In this document: positions 1 through 5,428 of the stretch, piece after piece | Layout: each line of letters starts with the position of its first letter | Position numbering within the stretch: the first letter of the stretch is position 1 | DNA from: Oxalobacteraceae bacterium | GTDB lineage: Bacteria; Pseudomonadota; Gammaproteobacteria; Burkholderiales; Burkholderiaceae_D | Assembly (NCBI GenBank): GCA_947446335.1 | Contig: CANFGA010000101.1 | Span: forward strand, 1-8,673 | Length of the DNA stretch: 8,673 nt | Direction of reading: 5' to 3' | Made by a program: the position numbers and the translations under genes | The notes under the pieces: generated by a model | Told to the model about the DNA's origin: nothing | Database searches by the model: none | What the model saw: the letters and a program-made list of their open reading frames with translations, nothing else

Positions 1-159
1 CGGTTGCTGCAGCACCTGGGCCAGCACCGCGCCTGCGCTCAGCACCAGCGCCACGGCAACGACCAGCGCGCGCCGCCGCAGCGGGCGCGGCGCATCGTCA
101 GCGGTATTGGACGCATCGCGAGCGTGATCGGGTGGAGTTGTCATGTTATTTGCTGTCAT
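1..159 (-). CDS. N-terminal fragment of a membrane protein, possibly glucan glucosyltransferase OpgH
   Basis: The minus strand reads open from an ATG at 159 to the window edge, giving 53 codons. The protein starts with a polar, Pro/Asp/Ala-rich stretch (residues 1-25), then a basic PLRRR cluster (26-30) and a hydrophobic segment of about 20 residues (31-50) ending in AQVLQQP, which looks like a first membrane helix with a cytoplasmic N-terminus. A second in-frame ATG lies at 144; neither has a clear Shine-Dalgarno. It lies downstream of opgD on the same strand. The family that most often accompanies OpgG/OpgD is OpgH (MdoH), an inner-membrane glycosyltransferase that polymerises beta-1,2-glucan from UDP-glucose, and its first helix is commonly preceded by an arginine cluster. 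The OpgH call is inference from context plus this weak resemblance; another membrane protein is possible. Confidence 0.45.
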   Translation of the reverse strand, partial: MTANNMTTPPDHARDASNTADDAPRPLRRRALVVAVALVLSAGAVLAQVLQQP

Positions 160-184
160 CGCATCAAAAATAAACGGATTGCCT

Positions 185-207
185 GACGGGCGGGCAGCAT
201 GCCCGTC
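185..207. repeat. GC-rich inverted repeat in the leader of the leftward gene
   Basis: GACGGGC (185-191) and GCCCGTC (201-207) are perfect inverted copies around a 9-base loop. An alternative pairing of CGGGC (191-195) with GCCCG (201-205) shares the right arm. It sits about 25 bases upstream of the putative start at 159, between opgD and that gene. There is no T-run directly after it on either strand, so a simple terminator is unlikely. It may be a leader hairpin or a binding site. Confidence 0.4.
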
Positions 208-244
208 CCGCGGAGTTGGCGCTTGGCCATTCGTTGCTGAGTGA

Positions 245-269
245 ATAAATCTGGCAGATAAATCAGGCA
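245..269. repeat. Tandem 13-bp repeat, ATAAATCWGGCA twice
   Basis: ATAAATCTGGCA (245-256) is followed by ATAAATCAGGCA (258-269), a 13-base period with one mismatch in 12. It lies in the gap between opgD and the leftward gene. It could be a pair of regulator half-sites one helical turn and a little apart, or chance in an AT-richer stretch. Confidence 0.4.
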
Positions 270-285
270 ACGTGCAGCATGCGGA

Positions 286-315
286 TATATAGCCGGCATG
301 GCCGTGTCAGGGCAA
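286..315 (-). promoter_or_regulatory. Weak candidate sigma-70 promoter for the leftward gene
   Basis: On the minus strand TTGCCC (310-315) and TATATA (286-291) are separated by 18 bases; each matches the -35/-10 consensus at four of six positions. If used, transcription would begin near 279 and give a leader of about 120 bases carrying the tandem repeat and the hairpin. The match is weak and the gene could equally be read through from opgD. Confidence 0.22.
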
Positions 316-349
316 GCTACCCTCTATTGTAAACTGATTAAGCATGGCA

Positions 350-374
350 CACCCGAGTGCGCGGCAATCGGGTG
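350..374 (-). terminator. Hairpin just downstream of opgD (possible terminator or 3' stabiliser)
   Basis: CACCCGA (350-356) and TCGGGTG (368-374) are perfect inverted copies. Inside them, one mismatch, a further three-base-pair stem (TGC/GCA) and a three-base loop complete a symmetric 25-base hairpin. It begins 22 bases after the opgD stop codon on the minus strand. The stem is GC-rich as in intrinsic terminators, but no U-run follows directly, so it may act as an attenuator or mRNA 3' end protector instead. Confidence 0.4.
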
Positions 375-396
375 GCGGTGACATCACTGCATCGGG

Positions 397-1992
397 TCAG
401 AAATGACGCTGATCCGGTGCCGGTGGCGTCCATTGATAGAGCCAGGTTTCGGTCAATGGCTGGCCATCAACGGCCAGATAGACCCGCACATCGATCGGTT
501 CGATGCTGTCGTCGGTCGGCTTCAGGTCGAACATGATCCGGTAGCCGTCGATCGCAGCGAGCGGGCGCGCCGAACTGACTTCGATTTCGCCGCGCGAAGC
601 CGTGATCACCGGCACCGGCTTGGCATCCTTGCCCATCAATTGCAGATCGCCGCCGCTGAAATCGACGGCGAAGCGCCATGAATAATAACGGCGCTTTTGC
701 CCGATCACGCCGCCCATGCCGGTGCGCGTGGCTGCCACCGTGGCCAGTTTCGGGACCACCGGCATCTTGCTGCCCCAGTGCAAACGGTAGGAAAACAGAT
801 GCTCCTGGCCCGCCTCGATTTGCTGCGCCGGATTCCAGAAACAGACGATATTGTCGAACGTTTCGTCGGCGGTCGGTATTTCGACCAGTTGCACCGCGCC
901 TTTGCCCCAGTCGGATTTTGGCTCGACCCAGACACTCGGACGGCGCTCGTAAAACACGCCGTCATCTTGATAATGGTCAAAATTGCGATCGCGCTGCAGC
1001 AAGCCGAAGCCGCGTGGCTGCTCATCCTGGTAGCTGTTGAAGCGCAAGCGTGCCGGATTGGTCAGCGGTCGCCAGATCCATTCGCCATTTCCTCTGAGCA
1101 TGGACAAGCCATCGGAATCGTGGATTTCGGGCCGCCAGTCATTGCCAGCGGCGATGCGGCGGTCGTTTTCGCCATACTGGAACATGCTGGTGAGCGGCGC
1201 GACGCCGAGCCGCTCGATGCTCTTGCGCGGATAGAGCGCGACATCGACATCCATCACCATCGTCGCTGCCGGCTGAATCTGGAAACGATAGGCGCCGGTC
1301 ACGCTGGGCGAGTCCAGCAGCGCGTAGACCACCAGGGTGCTGGAATTCTTGCCTGGTTTCTCCAGCCAGAAACTGGTGAAATTGGGGAATTCTTCGGGGC
1401 GCGGCATGCCGCAATCGATCGCCAGGCCGCGCGCCGAGAGTCCATATTGCCAGTCTGAACCAACCGCGCGGAAATAACTGGCGCCCAGGAATGCCGTGAT
1501 GTCGCGCTCCAGATCGGTATGAAAATTGACTCGAAAGCCGGCAAAACCCAGGTCTTGCGGCATCTTTTCGCCATGCACACCGCTTTTTCCATAATTGAAC
1601 ATCGCAGGGTCGTAGGCCAGTTCGCGCGCCTGGCCCTGGTTCAATTCAAAAATCTTGACCGGGGACTTGAAAAAAAGACCGAGGTGGAAAAATTTGGCTT
1701 GAAAACGCAATTGCTCGTCCGACCAGAGCGCGTGATCGGCGCGGTACTGGATCGCCTGGTACTGATCCCAGTCCAGTTTGCTCACTTCGTCCGGAATCGT
1801 GTTGGTGGGGGCCTGGTAGGCTTGCGTCGCAAGTTCCCTGGCGCGGCCCTTGAGTCCTGCGTAGTCGAATGCTTGCGGCTTCCCCAGAAATTTCAGCGGG
1901 CCAGTCGCATTTGCGGCGGCCAGCAAGGACTGGGCTGGAAAACCGGCGGCAGCAAGTGCCGCCGATGCCTTCAGAAAATCGCGTCGTTGCAT
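397..1992 (-). CDS. opgD: Periplasmic glucan protein D (OpgD/MdoD), Tat-exported
   Basis: The 531-residue product is an osmoregulated periplasmic glucan protein of the MdoG/OpgD family (E. coli OpgD is about 550). It acts in the periplasm on the beta-1,2-glucan backbone made by OpgH; family members are now known as beta-1,2-glucan-acting enzymes (GH186). A twin-arginine signal opens the protein: RRDFLKA at 3-9, a hydrophobic segment, and a likely cleavage near AAANA (25-29). Tat export separates OpgD from the Sec-exported OpgG. Conserved family blocks include DLGFAGFRV (147-155), FLGASYFRAVG (168-178), YGLSARGLAID (183-193), GLSMLRGNGEWIWRPL (295-310), YQDDGVFY (341-348), RPSVWVEP (351-358) and the C-terminal LYQWTPPAPDQR. 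Acidic residues in HDSD (291-294) and YQDD are candidates for the active site but were not mapped by alignment. The start is supported by an AAGGAAA ribosome site. The frame is intact. Confidence 0.95.
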   Translation of the reverse strand: MQRRDFLKASAALAAAGFPAQSLLAAANATGPLKFLGKPQAFDYAGLKGRARELATQAYQAPTNTIPDEVSKLDWDQYQAIQYRADHALWSDEQLRFQAKFFHLGLFFKSPVKIFELNQGQARELAYDPAMFNYGKSGVHGEKMPQDLGFAGFRVNFHTDLERDITAFLGASYFRAVGSDWQYGLSARGLAIDCGMPRPEEFPNFTSFWLEKPGKNSSTLVVYALLDSPSVTGAYRFQIQPAATMVMDVDVALYPRKSIERLGVAPLTSMFQYGENDRRIAAGNDWRPEIHDSDGLSMLRGNGEWIWRPLTNPARLRFNSYQDEQPRGFGLLQRDRNFDHYQDDGVFYERRPSVWVEPKSDWGKGAVQLVEIPTADETFDNIVCFWNPAQQIEAGQEHLFSYRLHWGSKMPVVPKLATVAATRTGMGGVIGQKRRYYSWRFAVDFSGGDLQLMGKDAKPVPVITASRGEIEVSSARPLAAIDGYRIMFDLKPTDDSIEPIDVRVYLAVDGQPLTETWLYQWTPPAPDQRHF

Positions 1993-1995
1993 GGG

Positions 1996-2002
1996 TTTCC
2001 TT
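1996..2002 (-). promoter_or_regulatory. Ribosome binding site of opgD
   Basis: On the minus strand AAGGAAA lies just before the ATG at 1992, with the AAGGA core five bases away. This fixes the OpgD start directly before the twin-arginine motif, as expected for an exported protein. Confidence 0.7.
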
Positions 2003-2052
2003 GAGTCTTTGATCGGTCTATCGGGGGCAAATGTCTGTACGGCACAGTCTGC

Positions 2053-2122
2053 TTCAATCTTGCAGCTTACACCAGAGCGGGGCGATCGCCGGGCACGTTA
2101 CTTGATGGAAAGATTGAATCTT
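2053..2122. repeat. Inverted-repeat cluster (TTCAATCTT ... AAGATTGAATCTT) in the opgD-ppsA divergent region
   Basis: TTCAATCTT (2053-2061) is repeated exactly in inverse as AAGATTGAA (2110-2118), which itself begins a perfect 13-base odd palindrome, AAGATTGAATCTT (2110-2122). The AATCTT half-site therefore occurs three times in 70 bases between two divergent genes. This resembles operator organisation, possibly with looping between sites 57 bases apart, but no regulator is identified and no canonical promoter was found nearby. A separate palindrome, GGCGATCGCC, lies at 2081-2090 between the arms. Confidence 0.4.
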
Positions 2123-2200
2123 CGGGTGCGCCTAGCGTTGCTTGAGTGGCGCGAGTTTGTCCCGCATCAACAGGCTGGGGGGCTGTGCGCCAGCACAATA

Positions 2201-2239
2201 TGAAAAGGGTTTTTCAGGGTTTTCAGGATTTTCAACCCC
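2201..2239 (+). repeat. Three tandem 9-bp repeats with a complementary hairpin arm in the ppsA leader
   Basis: TTTTCAGGG (2211-2219), TTTTCAGGA (2220-2228) and TTTTCAACC (2229-2237) follow each other without gaps. TGAAAA (2201-2206) directly upstream is the exact reverse complement of the shared TTTTCA, so it could pair with any of the three copies. GGGTT (2217-2221) could also pair with AACCC (2234-2238). The array ends about 30 bases before the ppsA start and lies either in its 5' untranslated region or over its promoter. Confidence 0.45.
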
Positions 2240-2257
2240 ATGCCTGCTTCAAGAAAG

Positions 2258-2262
2258 AAGGA
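2258..2262 (+). promoter_or_regulatory. Ribosome binding site of ppsA
   Basis: AAGGA lies five bases before the ATG at 2268. It decides the start: the frame remains open upstream to a TTG at 2142, but those 42 codons have no homologous look (Gly/Phe/Ser repeats derived from the tandem DNA repeat) and no ribosome site. Confidence 0.75.
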
Positions 2263-2267
2263 CAGAG

Positions 2268-4742
2268 ATGCGTGCGACCGACTCGACCAATCAAGACCAA
2301 GACCATGTGCGCTGGTTTTCCGATCTGGGCATCGCTGATGTGGCACTGGTCGGCGGCAAGAATGCGTCGCTGGGGGAAATGGTGCGCGAACTGGCGCCCA
2401 AGGGCGTCTTGCTGCCCAATGGCTATGCGATCACGGCAGCAGCCTATCGCCATGTGCTGGACCAGGCCGATGCCTGGCCGCGTTTGCATGCGGTGCTCGA
2501 TGGGCTGGACGTGACCGATGTCGACGACCTGGCGCGGCGCGCTGCGCAAGCGCGCGCCATCGTCCTTGATGCGCCACTGCCGGACGATCTGGCCGCTCAG
2601 ATCCTCGCCGCCCATGTGCGTCTCGAAGCCCAATACGGCGCGCAATTGACGGTGGCGGTGCGCAGTTCAGCCACCGCAGAAGACTTGCCGACGGCCAGTT
2701 TTGCCGGCCAGCACGATACCTTCCTCAACATCGCCGGCGGCAGCAGCCTGCTCGATGCGGTGCGGCGCTGTTTTGCCAGCTTGTTCAACGATCGCGCAAT
2801 CAGTTACCGGGTCGAGCATGGTTTCGATCATTTCAAGGTATTTTTGTCGGTCGGCGTGATGAAAATGGTGCGCTCGGATCTGGCCTCGGCTGGCGTGATC
2901 TTCACGCTCGATACCGATACCGGCTTTCGCGATGTGGTATTCATCACCGGCGCTTATGGCCTGGGAGAAAATGTGGTCCAGGGCAGCGTCGATCCGGATG
3001 AATTCCATGTCTTCAAGTCGACCTTGCTCAGCGGCCACCGGGTCGTCTTGCGCCGCACGCTGGGCGCCAAGCAGATCAGGATGGTGTATGCAGAAGAGGG
3101 CGGCAGTTTCGGCTCGACATGCGCCATGATGCGCGGCACGACGTGCAACCTGGTCACGGCACCTGAGGATCAGCGCCGTTTTTGTCTGGCCGATGAAGAA
3201 GTGTTGCTGCTGGCCGAGGCCGCGTTGAAGATCGAAGAGCATTACAGCGCCAAAGCCGGTCATCCGATGCCGATGGATATCGAGTGGGCCAAGGATGGCA
3301 TCGATGGCCGGCTCTACATTGTGCAAGCGCGCCCCGAAACGGTCGCATCGCAGAAGACCTTGACGATGTTCGATGAATATGTGCTCGAGCGCAGCGGCGA
3401 GGTGTTGATCGCCGGGCGCGCCGTGGGCACCCGCGTGGCCTCGGGCAAGGCGCGCGTGATCACCGACGTGGCGCAATTGAACCAGTTCCAGCGCGGCGAG
3501 ATCCTGATCGCCGACGCGACGATGCCGGACTGGGGGCCGGTGATGAAAATGGCGGCGGCGATCGTGACCAACCGCGGCGGACGCACTTGCCATGCGGCGA
3601 TCGTTGCGCGCGAACTCGGCATCGCTGCCGTCGTCGGTTGCGGCCATGCAACGCTGGCGATCAAGAGCGGCGACGACATCACCGTCTCGTGCGCCGACGG
3701 CGAGATCGGCCATGTGCATGCCGGCATTCTTCCATTCAAGAAAATCAGCACCGATCTCGCGGCGCTGGGCAAGCCGGCCACGCAGTTGATGCTCAACATC
3801 GGCAATCCGGACAGCGCTTTTCAAGCGAGCTTCTTGCCTTGCGACGGAGTCGGCCTGGCGCGGATGGAATTCATCGTCGCCGAGCACATCAAGGTGCACC
3901 CGATGGCGTTGGCGCATCCGGAACTGGTGGAGGATAAAGCGACACGCGACCAGATAGCGCGCCTGACAGCCTTGCACGCTTGCCCGGCCGACTATTTCAT
4001 CCGGCAACTGTCCGAGGGCGTGGCCACCATCGCTGCGGCATTTTATCCGCGTCCGGTCATCGTGCGCATGTCGGACTTCAAGACCAATGAATATGCCAGT
4101 TTGTTGGGCGGATGCTGGTTCGAGCCGCGCGAAGAAAATCCGATGCTCGGCTTTCGGGGCGCGGCGCGCTATGCGCATCCGGCGTATGCAGAAGGCTTTG
4201 CGCTCGAATGCCGGGCCATGAAAAAGGTGCGCGGCGAGATGGGGCTGAGCAATGTCAAGCTGATGATCCCGTTTTGCCGGCGCATCGCCGAAGCCGAGCG
4301 GGTCTTGCAGGCGATGGCAGCGCATGGCCTTGAGCGCGGCGTGGATGGTCTTGAAATCTATCTGATGTGCGAAATTCCCAACAATGTGCTGCAGATTGAT
4401 GCCTTTGCAAAGCTGTTCGATGGCTTTTCGATCGGCTCCAACGACCTCACTCAGCTGGTGCTGGGCGTCGATCGCGATTCCGAAATCGTCGCTTTCGATT
4501 TCGATGAGCGCGATGCCGGCGTCAAGGAAATGATCCGGCTCGCGATCGAGGGCGGGCAGCGCAACGGGCGCCATGTCGGCATTTGTGGCCAGGCGCCATC
4601 GGATTATCCGGAGTTCGCGCGCTATCTGGTGCAGCACGGCATCGATTCGATCAGCCTCAATCCCGACACCTTGATCAAGAGCACGCGCCAGATACTGGAA
4701 GTGGAACAAGGACTGGCGCACATGCTGCGCCCGGCAAGTTGA
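2268..4742 (+). CDS. ppsA: Phosphoenolpyruvate synthase (pyruvate, water dikinase)
   Basis: This cytoplasmic enzyme converts pyruvate, ATP and water to phosphoenolpyruvate, AMP and phosphate, the entry to gluconeogenesis from three-carbon substrates. The 824-residue product (E. coli: 792) shows the full domain order. The N-terminal ATP-grasp domain has GGKNASLGEM (29-38) and VAVRSSATAEDLP (129-141). The swivelling phosphohistidine domain has GGRTCHAAIVARELG with catalytic His442. The C-terminal PEP/pyruvate barrel has FEPREENPMLGFRGAARY, GFSIGSNDLTQL, and GICGQAPSD with the conserved Cys773. Thr440, two residues before the catalytic His, is the residue that the PpsR (DUF299) regulator phosphorylates in other proteobacteria; no ppsR gene is in this window. 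The next gene, a CBS protein, follows after 35 bases and is probably cotranscribed. The reading frame is intact and nothing suggests decay. Confidence 0.96.
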   Translation: MRATDSTNQDQDHVRWFSDLGIADVALVGGKNASLGEMVRELAPKGVLLPNGYAITAAAYRHVLDQADAWPRLHAVLDGLDVTDVDDLARRAAQARAIVLDAPLPDDLAAQILAAHVRLEAQYGAQLTVAVRSSATAEDLPTASFAGQHDTFLNIAGGSSLLDAVRRCFASLFNDRAISYRVEHGFDHFKVFLSVGVMKMVRSDLASAGVIFTLDTDTGFRDVVFITGAYGLGENVVQGSVDPDEFHVFKSTLLSGHRVVLRRTLGAKQIRMVYAEEGGSFGSTCAMMRGTTCNLVTAPEDQRRFCLADEEVLLLAEAALKIEEHYSAKAGHPMPMDIEWAKDGIDGRLYIVQARPETVASQKTLTMFDEYVLERSGEVLIAGRAVGTRVASGKARVITDVAQLNQFQRGEILIADATMPDWGPVMKMAAAIVTNRGGRTCHAAIVARELGIAAVVGCGHATLAIKSGDDITVSCADGEIGHVHAGILPFKKISTDLAALGKPATQLMLNIGNPDSAFQASFLPCDGVGLARMEFIVAEHIKVHPMALAHPELVEDKATRDQIARLTALHACPADYFIRQLSEGVATIAAAFYPRPVIVRMSDFKTNEYASLLGGCWFEPREENPMLGFRGAARYAHPAYAEGFALECRAMKKVRGEMGLSNVKLMIPFCRRIAEAERVLQAMAAHGLERGVDGLEIYLMCEIPNNVLQIDAFAKLFDGFSIGSNDLTQLVLGVDRDSEIVAFDFDERDAGVKEMIRLAIEGGQRNGRHVGICGQAPSDYPEFARYLVQHGIDSISLNPDTLIKSTRQILEVEQGLAHMLRPAS

Positions 4743-4765
4743 CCAGTGAAGTACAAGACGATACA

Positions 4766-4770
4766 GGGAG
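4766..4770 (+). promoter_or_regulatory. Ribosome binding site of the CBS gene
   Basis: GGGAG lies seven bases before the ATG at 4778. The frame is open far upstream (to 4583, inside ppsA), so this site is what supports 4778 as the start. A second ATG at 4773 is out of frame. Confidence 0.6.
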
Positions 4771-4777
4771 CAATGGC

Positions 4778-5185
4778 ATGGACCAGACATTGAAAAACGA
4801 ACCGATTTCGGCCATGCTGGATCAGCCCTTGATCAGCGTCGATATCGACGACACGGTCGATCAGGTCGAGGCGGCATTGGATGCGCATCATGTTTCGGCG
4901 GTACCGGTCATCGATGGCGCTACCGGCCTGGTGATGGGGCTCATCAGCGCGCGCGACTTGATCCGCTTCCACGCCGACAAGAAGGATGGCGGCGCGCTGC
5001 ATGCATGGGAAATATGCCGCTACAAGCCGGTCGAAGTCGATCCCGGCGTGTCGGTGGCCGATGTCGCCAGGCTGATGGTCGCGCGCGCGATCCACCACGT
5101 CGTCGTGACCGACCATGGCCAGGTCAAGGGCATCGTATCGTCGCTCGACTTCGTCAAGCGTTACCTGCGCGGCGAACCAGCCTGA
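4778..5185 (+). CDS. Small two-CBS-domain protein downstream of ppsA
   Basis: The 135-residue product is almost entirely a pair of CBS domains, roughly residues 10-68 and 77-131. Each ends in the typical G-(I/L/V)-(I/V)-S-x-x-D element: GLISARDLIRF (54-64) and GIVSSLDFVKRY (118-129). In CBS pairs the aspartate of this element often contacts a nucleotide ribose. There is no signal peptide, membrane helix or attached catalytic domain, so it is a free-standing Bateman module, probably a cytosolic adenylate-binding regulator. It starts 35 bases after ppsA on the same strand without an obvious intervening terminator, which suggests one transcript. PpsA produces AMP, a common CBS ligand, so a role in sensing the energy state for PEP synthesis is plausible but is inference. 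Free-standing CBS proteins are often annotated only as signal-transduction proteins. Confidence 0.88.
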   Translation: MDQTLKNEPISAMLDQPLISVDIDDTVDQVEAALDAHHVSAVPVIDGATGLVMGLISARDLIRFHADKKDGGALHAWEICRYKPVEVDPGVSVADVARLMVARAIHHVVVTDHGQVKGIVSSLDFVKRYLRGEPA

Positions 5186-5428
5186 TCTTTCGGGTTGAAC
5201 CGCACGCAATCCGGCACTTTTCATTCCCAAGCGCAACGACAGCAGGTTCGCTGCCGATGTGAACCTGCCGCCCTGCGCTGGCGCGCGTCCTTGTCGCGTG
5301 CGAAAAGCACCACACATTCCCATCGATACTTTACTTTTGGTCGCTGTCATGGAATACCATGTGCATCGATCAGAAGTGTCTGATTGAAATCTTGCTTGAC
5401 CATGGCATCAGCCATCCAGAAAAGAACC
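5186..5428. other. Intergenic gap before the synthetase gene
   Basis: These 243 bases hold no convincing gene. Visible elements are an 8-bp inverted repeat (5242-5268, listed separately) and a short palindrome, CATGGAATACCATG (5348-5361). TTTACT near 5330 has no acceptable -10 partner at the right distance, so no promoter is called. No T-run terminator follows the CBS gene, so read-through from ppsA into the synthetase cannot be excluded. In the synthetase frame a TGA at 5381 sets the upstream limit of possible starts. Confidence 0.6.
5242..5268. repeat. 8-bp inverted repeat upstream of the synthetase
   Basis: GCAGGTTC (5242-5249) and GAACCTGC (5261-5268) are perfect inverted copies separated by 11 bases. 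There is no T-run on either side. The 19-base centre-to-centre spacing, about two helical turns, is compatible with a dimeric regulator site, or it may form an RNA hairpin in a read-through transcript from the CBS gene. Confidence 0.4.

Noticed and set aside
697..1458. Plus-strand open frame of 253 codons within opgD
   Set aside because: It is antisense to conserved OpgD blocks and shows no independent motifs.
2081..2090. GGCGATCGCC palindrome as a regulatory site
   Set aside because: A GCGATCGC-type palindrome is common in GC-rich genomes with GATC-containing codons and cannot be told from chance here; mentioned only within the larger repeat entry.
2147..2162. Sigma-54-like sequence TGGCGCG...TTTGTC upstream of ppsA
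   Set aside because: The -24 element is partial, and the -12 GC is replaced by TC at the required spacing, so the essential invariant bases are not met.
2142..2267. 42-codon N-terminal extension of PpsA from a TTG
   Set aside because: It has no ribosome site, its residues come from the tandem DNA repeat, and the ATG at 2268 has a well-placed AAGGA and fits family length.
2667..4790. Minus-strand open frame of 707 codons opposite ppsA
   Set aside because: It is fully antisense to an unmistakable ppsA. Its His/Arg/Ala/Asp-rich composition is what the reverse complement of a GC-biased coding frame gives, and it has no recognisable domain or ribosome site.
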